Under the pieces are notes generated by a model. It had not been told where the DNA came from. It searched no databases and saw nothing but the letters and a program-made list of their open reading frames with translations. A DNA stretch of 64,000 nt from Alphaproteobacteria bacterium (GTDB lineage Bacteria > Pseudomonadota > Alphaproteobacteria > Rhodobacterales > Rhodobacteraceae): the NCBI GenBank assembly GCA_030425145.1, contig JAUHVK010000005.1, forward strand, positions 112,961 through 176,960, in the 5' to 3' direction. Position numbers and translations under genes: made by a program. Positions 18,648 to 27,628 of the stretch are shown piece by piece. Position 1 is the first letter of the stretch. The number at the start of each line of letters is the position of its first letter.

Positions 18648-21416
18648 ATGACTGACACGATCCGCTTTACTCTGGACGGCAAAGAGGTTGAGGCCCGCAA
18701 GGGAGAAACCATCTGGGAGGTTGCCAATGGCCGGGGTCTGGTGATCCCACATTTGTGCCACAAGCCTGCGCCCGGCTATCGCCCGGATGGCAACTGCCGC
18801 GCTTGCATGGTTGAGGTCGAGGGCGAACGGACGCTGGTCGCCTCGTGCATTCGCGAACCCATGGAAGGGATGGTGGTCACAACTGATTCCGCCCGTGCCA
18901 AATCTGCGCGCAAGATGGTGGTCGAGATGCTGCTCGCCGATCAGCCAGAGCGTGATGCCGCGCATGACAAGTCTTCGCATCTCTGGGACATGGCCGAATT
19001 GAACGGCGTGACGGAGAGCCGTCTGCCGACGCTTGAGGCCGAGCGGATTCCTCTGCTCGACGACAGCCATGTCGCCATGCGCGTGAACCTCGATGCCTGC
19101 ATCCAGTGTGGTCTCTGCGTGCGCGCCTGCCGCGAGGTTCAGGTGAACGACGTGATCGGCATGGCGGGACGCGGACATGAAGCCTACCCGGTGTTCGACT
19201 TCGACGACCCGATGGGGGCGTCGACCTGTGTGGCTTGCGGCGAATGTGTGCAGGCTTGCCCGACCGGGGCGCTGATGCCCGCGACCGTTCTCGATGAGGC
19301 GCAGGTTGGTGACAGTAAGGATTACGACAAGGAAGTCGAAAGCGTCTGCCCTTTCTGTGGAGTGGGCTGTCAGGTGTCGCTCAAGGTCAAGGACAACAAG
19401 GTTGTCTATGTTGAAGGGATTGATGGGCCTGCGAACGAGGGGCGCCTCTGTGTCAAGGGGCGGTTTGGGTTCGATTATATTCACCACAAGCACCGCCTGA
19501 CCAAGCCCCTGATCCGGCGCGAGGATGCACCAGCGAAGGGTCTGAACGTCGATCCGAATAACTGGCAAGAGGTGTTTCGCGAGGCGACGTGGGACGAGGC
19601 GCTGGACTATGCTGCCAAGGGGTTGAAGGGCCGGGGGCGCGAAGTTGCGGGCTTTGGTTCGGCCAAGTGTTCGAACGAAGAGGCGTATCTGTTCCAGAAG
19701 TTCATTCGTCAGGGTTTTGGCCACAATAACGTCGACCACTGCACGCGGCTTTGCCATGCATCATCCGTGGCGGCTTTGCTTGAGAACGTTGGGTCGGGTG
19801 CTGTGACAGCGACGTTCAACGAGATCGAAAATGCGGATGTGGCTATCGTGATCGGCGCCAACCCGATCGAGAACCATCCCGTTGCCGCGACATATTTCAA
19901 GCAGTTCGCCAAGCGCGGTGGTAAGCTGATCGTTATGGATCCGCGTGGTCAGGCGCTCAAGCGGCACGCCACGCATATGCTGCAATTCCGCCCCGGCGCG
20001 GACGTGTCGATGCTAAACGCGATCATGCATGTGATCGTTGAGGAAGAGCTCTACGACCGCCAGTATATCGAGGCCTACACCGAGAACTGGGAGGCCGAGA
20101 AGGCGCATCTGGCGGATTTCGCGCCAGATAAGATGGCTGATATCTGCGGCATCGACGCCGAGACTCTGCGCGCGGTGGCCCGTGACTTTGCCGGTGGCAA
20201 GGCGGGGATGATCTTCTGGGGTATGGGTGTCAGCCAGCACATCCACGGCACGGACAATTCCCGCTGCTTGATTTCTCTGGCGCTGATGACCGGGCATGTG
20301 GGCCGTCCCGGTGCCGGGCTGCACCCGCTGCGAGGGCAGAACAACGTGCAGGGGGCGTCGGATGCGGGGCTCATCCCGATGTTCCTGCCGGACTACCAGT
20401 CGGTGATGGATGATGGTGTGCGCTCGGCCTTCACCGAGGTTTGGGGATCGGAGGATTTCTCGAACCAGAAGGGACTGACCGTGACCGAAATCATGGATGC
20501 GGTTCACGAGGGTCACATCAAGGCGATGTATATTCTGGGCGAAAACCCGGCCATGTCCGATCCGGATGTGGAACACGCCCGCGATGCTTTGGCCAAGCTC
20601 GATCATCTTGTCGTGCAGGACATTTTCCTCACCGAGACGGCCAACTATGCCGACGTGATCCTGCCGGCATCGGCCTTTGCCGAAAAGTCTGGCACGGTGA
20701 CCAACACCAACCGCCAAGTGCAGATGGGCCGTCCGGCCGTCACACCTCCGGGTGAGGCGCGGGAAGATTGGGCGATCACCACGGAACTCGCGCGGCGCTG
20801 TGGCATGGTGTGGGGGTATGAGAGCCCGGCGGATGTATTTGCTGAAATGAAGTTGAACATGCGGTCGTTGGAGAACATCACATGGGACCGCCTCGCGCGG
20901 GAAAACGCGGTGACCTATCCGTCCCTGTCGCCCGAGGATCCCGGCCAGCCGATCGTGTTCGGTGATGGCTTCCCCCGGCCGCAGGGGCGCGCACGGTTTA
21001 CACCTGCGTCGGTCATTGCGCCGGATGATGTGCCGGATGCGGAGTACCCGATGATCCTCACCACGGGGCGGCAGTTGGAGCATTGGCACACCGGGTCAAT
21101 GACACGCCGCAGCCGGGTTTTGGACGCGGTGGAGCCGGAAGCGAACTGTTCGTTGCATCCTGGCACGTTGCGCAAACTGGGTGTCGAACCCGGTGGGCAT
21201 GTGCGACTGACGACCAAGCGTGGATCTGTTGTTGTGATGGCACGGGCGGACCGTGCGGTGGCGCCGGACATGGTGTTCCTGCCCTTCGCCTATGTCGAGG
21301 CGGCTGCGAATATCCTGACCAACTCGGCGCTCGACCCTTACGGCAAGATCCCTGAATTCAAGTTCTCAGCGGTGCGGGTCGAAGCAGCGGATGCGGGCGC
21401 GGTGGCGGCCGAATAA
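18648..21416 (+). CDS. fdhA: Formate dehydrogenase alpha subunit, variant without the His-Cys cluster
   Basis: A 922-residue molybdenum enzyme subunit that oxidises formate to CO2. In order: a plant-type 2Fe-2S domain (C37, C50, C53, C67); two 4Fe-4S sites (C151/154/157/161 and C194/197/200/204); the Mo-domain 4Fe-4S (C234, C237, C241, C268); and the metal-ligand Cys365 in DHCTRLCH. No selenocysteine is used. In soluble NAD-linked alpha subunits a His-(Cys)3 cluster lies between the first two; here residues 105-120 read AHDKSSHLWDMAELNG, with no Cys. No beta, gamma or FdhD gene is adjacent. The ATG at 18648 follows AAGGGAGACCGCG. The natural electron acceptor is therefore open. Confidence 0.9.
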   Translation: MTDTIRFTLDGKEVEARKGETIWEVANGRGLVIPHLCHKPAPGYRPDGNCRACMVEVEGERTLVASCIREPMEGMVVTTDSARAKSARKMVVEMLLADQPERDAAHDKSSHLWDMAELNGVTESRLPTLEAERIPLLDDSHVAMRVNLDACIQCGLCVRACREVQVNDVIGMAGRGHEAYPVFDFDDPMGASTCVACGECVQACPTGALMPATVLDEAQVGDSKDYDKEVESVCPFCGVGCQVSLKVKDNKVVYVEGIDGPANEGRLCVKGRFGFDYIHHKHRLTKPLIRREDAPAKGLNVDPNNWQEVFREATWDEALDYAAKGLKGRGREVAGFGSAKCSNEEAYLFQKFIRQGFGHNNVDHCTRLCHASSVAALLENVGSGAVTATFNEIENADVAIVIGANPIENHPVAATYFKQFAKRGGKLIVMDPRGQALKRHATHMLQFRPGADVSMLNAIMHVIVEEELYDRQYIEAYTENWEAEKAHLADFAPDKMADICGIDAETLRAVARDFAGGKAGMIFWGMGVSQHIHGTDNSRCLISLALMTGHVGRPGAGLHPLRGQNNVQGASDAGLIPMFLPDYQSVMDDGVRSAFTEVWGSEDFSNQKGLTVTEIMDAVHEGHIKAMYILGENPAMSDPDVEHARDALAKLDHLVVQDIFLTETANYADVILPASAFAEKSGTVTNTNRQVQMGRPAVTPPGEAREDWAITTELARRCGMVWGYESPADVFAEMKLNMRSLENITWDRLARENAVTYPSLSPEDPGQPIVFGDGFPRPQGRARFTPASVIAPDDVPDAEYPMILTTGRQLEHWHTGSMTRRSRVLDAVEPEANCSLHPGTLRKLGVEPGGHVRLTTKRGSVVVMARADRAVAPDMVFLPFAYVEAAANILTNSALDPYGKIPEFKFSAVRVEAADAGAVAAE

Positions 21417-21448
21417 GCCTTATTGGGCGCTGACGCGCGCAGGGTTTC

Positions 21449-21476
21449 TCGGCCACGGGTTGCATCCCGTGGCCGA
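21449..21476 (+). terminator. Candidate terminator after fdhA
   Basis: TCGGCCACGGG and CCCGTGGCCGA form a perfect 11-bp stem around TTGCAT, 32 bases past the stop. There is no T tract downstream. Confidence 0.5.
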
Positions 21477-21532
21477 TCTGCGTCTGGCGGTGTGACGCGT
21501 TTGACTATGCTGTTGCATGTGTCACGATTGGA

Positions 21533-21559
21533 TTTGCATATTTGGAAAAAGAAGAAGGG
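21533..21559 (+). repeat. 27-base A-rich leader element, copy 2
   Basis: Identical over 27 bases to 335-361. It ends in GAAGAAGGG and is followed by AAAGGGTC and the ATG at 21568, so here too it supplies the ribosome-binding site of the next gene. Confidence 0.8.
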
Positions 21560-21567
21560 AAAGGGTC

Positions 21568-22767
21568 ATGTTGCCTGTGAACCCGGAGCGATTTTTGGCG
21601 GACCTGCACAGTTTGCGGAGTTTTGGCGCGGCTGGTGTCGGCAAGGGAGTTGTGCGACCTGCCTATTCTGACGCCGATATTGCCGCGCGCCAATGGTTGG
21701 CAGAACGGATGCGGGAGGCTGGCCTTACGGTGCATGTCGATCCGGTTGGGTCCGTGTTCGGTCTGGCCGAGGGCAAGTCGCTCTTGATGGGATCGCATTC
21801 CGACAGTCAGCCGGAGGGTGGTTGGCTGGATGGCGCGCTGGGTGTGATTGCGGCGCTGGAGGTGGCACGTGCCTCGGTAGAGGCGGGTGGGCCGCAGGTG
21901 TCTGTCGTGTCATTCGAGGATGAGGAAGGCCGGTTCGGCGTGACCACCGGCTCGGCGGTCTGGTCCGGGAACCTGCCTTTGGACAAGGCAGACGGGCTGA
22001 CCGACCGGGACGGGGTCACTTTCGCCGAGGCGCGGGCCAGAATGCCGGGGCGGTCAGAGGGGTTTGTCGACCCCGGCCGGTTCAGCGGCTTTCTTGAGAT
22101 GCATATCGAGCAGGGGCCGGTGCTGGATCGCGAAGGTGAAGCGATTGGAGTGGTCGATGCCATTGTCGGCATCCGCGACATGAAAATCACGTTTGTCGGC
22201 GAACAGAACCACGCAGGCACGACACCAATGCAGGGGCGGCGCGACGCGTTTCAGGCACTGGCGCGTTTCAATATGCTGATTGCCGAGCGGTTCGCCAATG
22301 TCGTCACACCCGCCACAGTATGGACGATCGGACATGTAAGTCTGCACCCGAACGCATCGTCGATTGTACCGGGGAAGGTCACGTTTTCGATTCAATGGCG
22401 CGATGGGGATGCGGATCGGTTGAAGCGAATGGAGGCCATCATCCGCGAAACGGCAGAAGAGGTGGCCGCAACGCGCGGCTTCGATCTGAGTTTCGGGCCG
22501 ATGCTGGGGTTGGAACCGGTGGATATGGACGTCCGCTTGCGCGGTGCGTTGGAAAGTGCAGCAGAGGCCGAGGTGCCGGGGCGGTGGCGGAGCATGCCGT
22601 CGGGCGCGCTCCATGATGCGACCAACGTGTCGAAACTCATGCCGGTGGCGATGCTCTTTGTGCCCTCCATAGGCGGGATCAGTCATGCCTTTGGCGAAGA
22701 CACGGACGAAACCGATCTGGTGACCGGGTTGAATGTCTTGGCGCGCGCGGTGCAGGCGTTGGCCTGA
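21568..22767 (+). CDS. M20-family Zn-dependent amidohydrolase (N-carbamoyl-amino-acid hydrolase type)
   Basis: A 399-residue two-zinc hydrolase of the HyuC/allantoate amidohydrolase group, which cleaves C-N bonds in carbamoyl amino acids, ureidoglycine-type compounds or beta-ureidopropionate. Metal ligands fall in [15 protein letters not shown] (H77, D88) and [10 protein letters not shown] (E119/E120), with a later His in [14 protein letters not shown] dimerisation lid ([21 protein letters not shown]) splits the catalytic domain. The ATG at 21568 is preceded by the repeated A-rich leader. No hydantoinase or allantoinase lies nearby, so the substrate is unknown. Confidence 0.9.
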   Translation: MLPVNPERFLADLHSLRSFGAAGVGKGVVRPAYSDADIAARQWLAERMREAGLTVHVDPVGSVFGLAEGKSLLMGSHSDSQPEGGWLDGALGVIAALEVARASVEAGGPQVSVVSFEDEEGRFGVTTGSAVWSGNLPLDKADGLTDRDGVTFAEARARMPGRSEGFVDPGRFSGFLEMHIEQGPVLDREGEAIGVVDAIVGIRDMKITFVGEQNHAGTTPMQGRRDAFQALARFNMLIAERFANVVTPATVWTIGHVSLHPNASSIVPGKVTFSIQWRDGDADRLKRMEAIIRETAEEVAATRGFDLSFGPMLGLEPVDMDVRLRGALESAAEAEVPGRWRSMPSGALHDATNVSKLMPVAMLFVPSIGGISHAFGEDTDETDLVTGLNVLARAVQALA

Positions 22768-22777
22768 CCCGCAGGTC

Positions 22778-24022
22778 TCAGCGTGCCAAAATGGCAGATT
22801 GAAGCGCGCTGGCGGTTTCGAAGACCGTTTCCAGATTGTTGTGAACTCTCAGATGGCTTGCGTCGATATCCGCAATCAGGCTGTCGAGATCACGGGCTTT
22901 TTCGCCGAGGCGGTTGGTTTCCACACGCAGCGAAACGCGGACGGCGGACAGACCAAGCAGGGTCTGGCGCAGGCTGTCCATGCGCGAGAGGACCTGACGA
23001 CACTGGTCCATCATCACGGACACGGCTTCGTTCGATTTGCCGACCTGGCTGTCGTGCAACCTGTCGAGGATTTCGGCTTCATGTGTGCGGACTGCCACGT
23101 CAATCGGCTCTTCACTTTTGCCGAACGTGTGGACGACCTCTGACATGATACTGGCTGCGCAGAGCAGGATTTGGCTCTGCTTGGATTGCTTGAAGTTCGA
23201 GTCAACTGCCTCGGCCATGATACGCTTCAGCCGGTTGATGCCGGTATTGATATCTTCGAGGATCAGATCGTAATTGTTGGCAATTGCGTCGATGGCGGCG
23301 CGATCTTTTCCAAGCTTGGTGGCCTGAAGCTTCATGTTCAGAATGTAGATCTTGCCTTGGCCGAGTTCCTCCGTGATGGAGGTGATTTTTTCACAAATCG
23401 TGCGCTGGGCTTCGGCCACCCGAATGGCCTGGGTCAGAGGTCCAAAAGCAAGGCGGCCCAATTGGCGTTCGCGGGACTGATATTCTGCAATGAGCGCATG
23501 TGCTTCGAAATCCGCGTAATCGTCAAATCCCTTGGCTTGAAGTTCCTTAATCAAAAGCTCGGCACTTGCCTCGGGTGAAAGCCCATCCTCACGCTCGTGC
23601 TGGAGGAGTTTGCTGTAGAGCTCGGTCGCCACTTCAAAGGTCGGGCTGGTTGGTTTCATCCACACTGACAGAAAGCCACCTTCGATGGGGGCGATAATGG
23701 CATAAACCCAGTAGTATTTACCGGATTTTGAACGGTTTTTTACGTATCCAGTGATGGGATTTCCGGCCTTGATCGTGTCCCAGATTAGCCAGAACACGCC
23801 TTTGGGCATGTCTGGATGGCGGATCACTTTGTGCGGCGCACCATTCAGGACGTCGTCGGGGTATTCGGAAATCCGGGCAAAGACACTGTTGTACGCTTGA
23901 ATGACACCGCGTTCATCAGTGTGCGAGAAAAAGAGTTCGTCAATTTGAAATGGGCTTTCGAAATCCTTCTCATTGGATTTTGCGGCAGTTTGGGTGGAGA
24001 GGAGTTCGGCGGTCAAATCCAT
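22778..24022 (-). CDS. PAS-domain sensory protein without a recognisable output domain
   Basis: A protein of 414 residues from the ATG at 24022 (MDLTAELLSTQ), or 452 from a start at 24136. Residues about 25-130 form an Aer-like PAS domain: SHTDERGVIQAYNSVFARIS, then VIRHPDMPKGVFWLIWDTI and YVKNRSKSGKYYWVYA, the pattern of aerotaxis and chemoreceptor PAS sensors. The remainder is helical and probably coiled-coil. It lacks a membrane segment, a kinase domain and the methyl-accepting hairpin. It is less GC-rich than its neighbours. It may bind flavin or heme and pass the signal by contact with a receptor or kinase. Confidence 0.8.
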   Translation of the reverse strand: MDLTAELLSTQTAAKSNEKDFESPFQIDELFFSHTDERGVIQAYNSVFARISEYPDDVLNGAPHKVIRHPDMPKGVFWLIWDTIKAGNPITGYVKNRSKSGKYYWVYAIIAPIEGGFLSVWMKPTSPTFEVATELYSKLLQHEREDGLSPEASAELLIKELQAKGFDDYADFEAHALIAEYQSRERQLGRLAFGPLTQAIRVAEAQRTICEKITSITEELGQGKIYILNMKLQATKLGKDRAAIDAIANNYDLILEDINTGINRLKRIMAEAVDSNFKQSKQSQILLCAASIMSEVVHTFGKSEEPIDVAVRTHEAEILDRLHDSQVGKSNEAVSVMMDQCRQVLSRMDSLRQTLLGLSAVRVSLRVETNRLGEKARDLDSLIADIDASHLRVHNNLETVFETASALQSAILAR

Positions 24023-24120
24023 GGAGATTTCGCTTTCAAACAAAAGGAGGTTCCAATTTTGCGGATATGTAGCAAGGCAGATGCCAAGTGCGGTGACGGT
24101 CGGGCCTTTTGACGTGCGGT

Positions 24121-24150
24121 TGACCGAATTAGTCAAAAGTGACCGAATTT
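24121..24150. promoter_or_regulatory. Repeat pair in a divergent promoter region
   Basis: TGACCGAATT occurs at 24122-24131 and again at 24141-24150. The first copy is also part of the inverted repeat TTGAC-N7-GTCAA (24121-24137). The site is in the 190-base gap between the PAS gene and the 53-residue membrane protein gene, where a regulator could control both. Confidence 0.4.
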
Positions 24151-24212
24151 GCGTTTTTGGGCGTTTGGTCAGATCGTGGTAACCTCGTGCTCTGGGTCAT
24201 GAGGTATACGGT

Positions 24213-24374
24213 ATGGATGTCACGGCGATGGCGTTTTACGCGCTGGTGTGCGGTGCCCTTGGGGCCTTGGCGCCACGGCTTGAACGGTTCTGGTTACGCT
24301 TCGGAGTGGCGGCATGTGTCGGCATCGTCGCGGCGGCGGTGTTGCCCGCCGTGCGCAGTGCGCTTGGGATCTGA
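24213..24374 (+). CDS. Small membrane protein, 53 residues
   Basis: An ORF starting MDVTAMAFYALVCGALG and ending AAAVLPAVRSALGI. It has two hydrophobic helices (about 5-20 and 30-48) joined by the basic turn PRLERFWLRFG, and would form a small hairpin in the inner membrane. CATGAGG lies 8-14 bases before the ATG. The coding-like third-position GC and the sensible membrane topology argue that it is real. Its stop is 3 bases from the end of the convergent GNAT gene. I do not recognise a family. Confidence 0.65.
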   Translation: MDVTAMAFYALVCGALGALAPRLERFWLRFGVAACVGIVAAAVLPAVRSALGI

Positions 24375-24376
24375 TG

Positions 24377-24844
24377 CTAGACGGCTTTGCTGAAGGTGAT
24401 CGAGGTCGGGCGGTCGTAGCCCGTATGGGTCGTACGTCCGATTTCCTGAAACCTCATGGCGGCAAAGGCTGTGTGATTTTCGGTCAACTCGATACGGGTC
24501 TGAAGTTCGATGCGGGGAAGACGCAGTGCCCGCGCGCGCTCTTCTGCTAACCCGACAAGCCGGCGCGCCAGCCCTTGCCCCCGGCTTTCAGGGGCCACGG
24601 CCAGTTTTCCAAGATAGAGGCTGTCTGCCTTCGGCGTCAGGAACGCACAGGCCTTGGGCGGCCTGCCGATGGCCCAGATTTCCGCGGTCTCAGCTTGGTT
24701 TGAAAGGCTCTCCAAGGTGAGCTGATACATCGAAGAGGGTGGGTCGATGCGCCCGTCCATATAGGCAAAGGCAGTTTGGATCAGGGACAGAATGCCAGGC
24801 AAGTCTGGGTCGTCTGGCCCCATGCGATAGGGCGTCAAGTCCAT
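24377..24844 (-). CDS. GNAT-family N-acetyltransferase
   Basis: A 155-residue acetyl-CoA-dependent transferase. The CoA-binding motif A reads LGKLAVAPESRGQGLARRLVGLAEERAR, with the R-G-Q-G-L-A pyrophosphate loop; the motif B region ends AFAAMRFQEIGRTTHTGY. The substrate is not evident. Its start overlaps the end of the response-regulator gene by 10 bases, so it is translated from the same message as the two-component system. Confidence 0.9.
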   Translation of the reverse strand: MDLTPYRMGPDDPDLPGILSLIQTAFAYMDGRIDPPSSMYQLTLESLSNQAETAEIWAIGRPPKACAFLTPKADSLYLGKLAVAPESRGQGLARRLVGLAEERARALRLPRIELQTRIELTENHTAFAAMRFQEIGRTTHTGYDRPTSITFSKAV

Positions 24845-25536
24845 GCTACGTCTCCAAGAAAGATGTAACCTGCGCCATAGATTGTCTTGATGAGGCGCGG
24901 GTTCTTGGGATCTTCGCGTAGCTTTGTACGCAGGCGCGAGATGCGCACATCCATGGCCCGGTCGAAACTGTCTCCCGCTGCTCCGCCCAGCGTGTCTTGC
25001 ATGTAATCGCGGGTGATAAGGCGGTTCGGGCTTTCGAGAAACAGACGCAACACCTCACCCTCGGCATGGGAAAACGGGGTCTCTGCGCCAGTCTCGTCTT
25101 CGAGGGAATAACGGTCAAAATGGGCGATCCACCCGTTGAACCGGGCGGTCTGTCCAGTCGGCGCGGCGGCGGCGCGGGTGCGCAGCCGGGCGCGGACACG
25201 GGCGACCACTTCTGCAGGATCGAACGGTTTGATGATGTAATCATCCGCGCCAAGCTCCAACCCGGTGATCTTGTCCTGAACCTGCGCGCGGCCTGAGATG
25301 ATGATGACTGTTGCCCCCTGCTCAAGCGCCAATCGGTGCACGAGGGTCAAGCCATCGCGATCGGGCAAGCCCAAATCAACCAAACAGACATCCGGCGTCG
25401 TGCGGCGCAAAGCCAGTTCGAATTCGGCGGCACGCCCGAAACACTGGGTGGCATAGCCTGCGTCTTCGAGCGCTTCGGACAGCATGGTGCGGATAGCAGG
25501 TTCGTCGTCGAGAATGGTGATCAGCGGTTTGGTCAT
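24835..25536 (-). CDS. OmpR-family response regulator
   Basis: A 233-residue DNA-binding regulator. The receiver domain has the acidic pair D10/D11, phospho-acceptor D54 (CLVDLGLPDRDG), and Lys in ADDYIIKPF. The C-terminal winged helix includes SHAEGEVLRLFLESPNRLITRDYM and RAMDVRISRLRTKL. The 4-base ATGA overlap with the upstream histidine-kinase gene makes this its cognate partner. Target genes are unknown. Confidence 0.95.
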   Translation of the reverse strand: MTKPLITILDDEPAIRTMLSEALEDAGYATQCFGRAAEFELALRRTTPDVCLVDLGLPDRDGLTLVHRLALEQGATVIIISGRAQVQDKITGLELGADDYIIKPFDPAEVVARVRARLRTRAAAAPTGQTARFNGWIAHFDRYSLEDETGAETPFSHAEGEVLRLFLESPNRLITRDYMQDTLGGAAGDSFDRAMDVRISRLRTKLREDPKNPRLIKTIYGAGYIFLGDVAWT

Positions 25537-27419
25537 GTCGAAGCGGCCTCATGGCCCAGAAACGCGGCCAGATCGGATTTGTTGAAAGGTTTGGGCAGAG
25601 TGGCGGTCTTGGCGGCGGCCTCTTGGTGGCGGGGGTCCGAGACCGGAAGGGAGGTCATCAGGTAGACCGGTTTTCGCGGCAGGGCCGACACCAGCTCCGT
25701 CCCAAGGGACGGGCCTTCTAGGGAGATGTCCGACAGAACAAAGGCGATGTCAGGTACGCCATGCGCGAGCGCCAGCGCTTCGTCCACCGAGGTCGCTTCG
25801 ATCACGCTGTGACCAAGGCTGGTCAGCATGTCCCGGATGGTGGTGCGCAGATCCGGGCTGTCTTCGACCAGAAGTACCAGTTCATTGCCCTGATGCCGGG
25901 CGGCATGGCGCAGCGGCAGGCGCAAAGTCACGCGAGCGCCGGTGTCGGTGTTGGCGATCTGAAGCTGGCCGCCGGCCAGTTTCGCCATGTCATAGACCAT
26001 CGACAGACCCAACCCCGACCCACCATCCCCTTTGGTGGTGAAGAACGGGTCCAGAGCGTGTTTCAGCGCATCGCCGGAAAAGCCCTGCCCTGTGTCATCA
26101 ACGGTGAAGTCGATCCATGTGTCCCGCACTTCGGTGGCTGTCAGTTGGATGGTGCCATGATTGCCGCAAGCATCGCGGGCGTTCAGAATGAGATTGAGCA
26201 GACTGTCTTGCAGTTGGCCGGAATCGAGAAGGGCGCGCCGCGTGATGCCCGTTTCCATCACAAGGTTGATGCTGTCGGGCAGGGAGGGCGAGGCGAGCGT
26301 GTGCAGATCCGAAAGGAAATTTGCCACGTCGAGCGGTTCGGGCCGCCACGCGCGGTGGGCCGTGATGTCGGCGATCCGGTTGAGAAGATCGCCGCCACGG
26401 CGGGCCGCTTGCAGCGTTGCGGTGATCAGCGGGTCGGCATCGGATGGCAGCTCCATCCGCGCCAGTTTGGACTGCATACCAAGAATGATCGTCAGCAGGT
26501 TCGAGAAATCATGCGCCAGACCAGAGGTCAGTTGTGCCGCCATCTCGCGGCGGCGGGTCTGCTGGAGCGCGGCGCGGGCCTGCGTTTCCTCGGTCACGTC
26601 CATCGACAGGATGTAGACGCCGTTTTCGGATTCGTCTGGAGTAAACGCAACGCGGATCCGGCGGGAACTGTAACCGTCCGTGAACTCAAAGGTCGACGGA
26701 TCGCCCGCCAGCGCCATTTGCAGATGCGGCAGGACACGGGCATAGGCGTCGCGGCCCAAAGCTTCCGAGATGTGCAGGCCGACGATCTTTGAAGGCCGCC
26801 CCGGCATTACGTTCGACAGGCGACGGTTTGAAAACGTGTATCGCCCCGTGCTGTCCACATGGGCGATATGGGCGGGCATCATTTCCGTGGTGAGGCGCGT
26901 GCGTGCCTCCATCTCGGTCAGTTCACGCTGGGCTTCTTCCAGCGCTGACACAGTGGCTGCCAGTTTTCGGTTGGTGGCAGCGAGTTCTTCCGACCGCGCC
27001 AGTACCTCTTCGGACAAGAGCTCGGACCGGGTGCGGAGCAGTTGTTCCTGGGTTTTGACCTCGGTGATGTCGGTGTAAACGGTGACCCAACCGCCTTGCG
27101 GAAGCGGTGCCCCTTCTACGCTGATGGTGTGGCCGTTCGCGCGCGTGCGCTCCATGTAATGCGGCTGGAAGGCGCTGGCTTGTTCGACCCGGGTGCCGAT
27201 GAAGGTTTCGACGTCGTCGATCTCTCCATATTCGCCGCGCTCCACAAGATGGCGGATCGTTTCCTCGAAATCCGCCCCCGGACGCGTCAACTTCTGGGGC
27301 AAGTCGAACATCTCGGCAAAGCGCGCGTTGCAGGCGGCCAGTTTGAGGTCGCTGTCATAGATCGACAGCGCCTGACCGATCAGGTTCAACCCGGCTTGAA
27401 TGAGCGCGTCTGTCTGCAT
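25533..27419 (-). CDS. PAS-containing hybrid histidine kinase
   Basis: A soluble sensor kinase of 628 residues from the ATG at 27419 (MQTDALIQAGLNLIGQ). In order: a PAS_7-type domain (LSIYDSDLKLAACNARFAEMF), a coiled-coil, a second PAS domain (DSTGRYTFSNRRLSNVM), the phospho-acceptor helix LAHDFSNLLTIILGM, the ATPase with N box (LILNARDACGNHG), G1 (DDTGQGF) and G2 (GGSGLGLSM), and a C-terminal receiver (LVEDSPDL, Asp in LSDISLEG, Lys in LPKPF). No membrane helices are visible, so it senses something in the cytoplasm. A start at 27479 would add 20 unlikely residues. It forms an operon with the regulator and the GNAT gene. Confidence 0.93.
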   Translation of the reverse strand: MQTDALIQAGLNLIGQALSIYDSDLKLAACNARFAEMFDLPQKLTRPGADFEETIRHLVERGEYGEIDDVETFIGTRVEQASAFQPHYMERTRANGHTISVEGAPLPQGGWVTVYTDITEVKTQEQLLRTRSELLSEEVLARSEELAATNRKLAATVSALEEAQRELTEMEARTRLTTEMMPAHIAHVDSTGRYTFSNRRLSNVMPGRPSKIVGLHISEALGRDAYARVLPHLQMALAGDPSTFEFTDGYSSRRIRVAFTPDESENGVYILSMDVTEETQARAALQQTRRREMAAQLTSGLAHDFSNLLTIILGMQSKLARMELPSDADPLITATLQAARRGGDLLNRIADITAHRAWRPEPLDVANFLSDLHTLASPSLPDSINLVMETGITRRALLDSGQLQDSLLNLILNARDACGNHGTIQLTATEVRDTWIDFTVDDTGQGFSGDALKHALDPFFTTKGDGGSGLGLSMVYDMAKLAGGQLQIANTDTGARVTLRLPLRHAARHQGNELVLLVEDSPDLRTTIRDMLTSLGHSVIEATSVDEALALAHGVPDIAFVLSDISLEGPSLGTELVSALPRKPVYLMTSLPVSDPRHQEAAAKTATLPKPFNKSDLAAFLGHEAAST

Positions 27420-27628
27420 GAAACGTGGGTCCGAAGTTCTGTGCCACCGTCTGGCTAGCACCGGATCGGCCCGGCGCAAAGCCCGTCTGGTTTGCTGTTA
27501 CAATTCGTAAGGATTGAGAAAACTTCAGGAAAAAGTTGACCCTCAACGTGCCTTTTGTCCAATCTTGAGACAGAGTCGCTTAAAGCGATCAGTTCGGGGA
27601 GCGTACCCGGGCAACGGGAGGAAAAGTT

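Noticed and set aside
19740..19760. Possible selenocysteine in formate dehydrogenase
   Set aside because: The metal-ligand position is a plain Cys codon and the frame holds no internal TGA.
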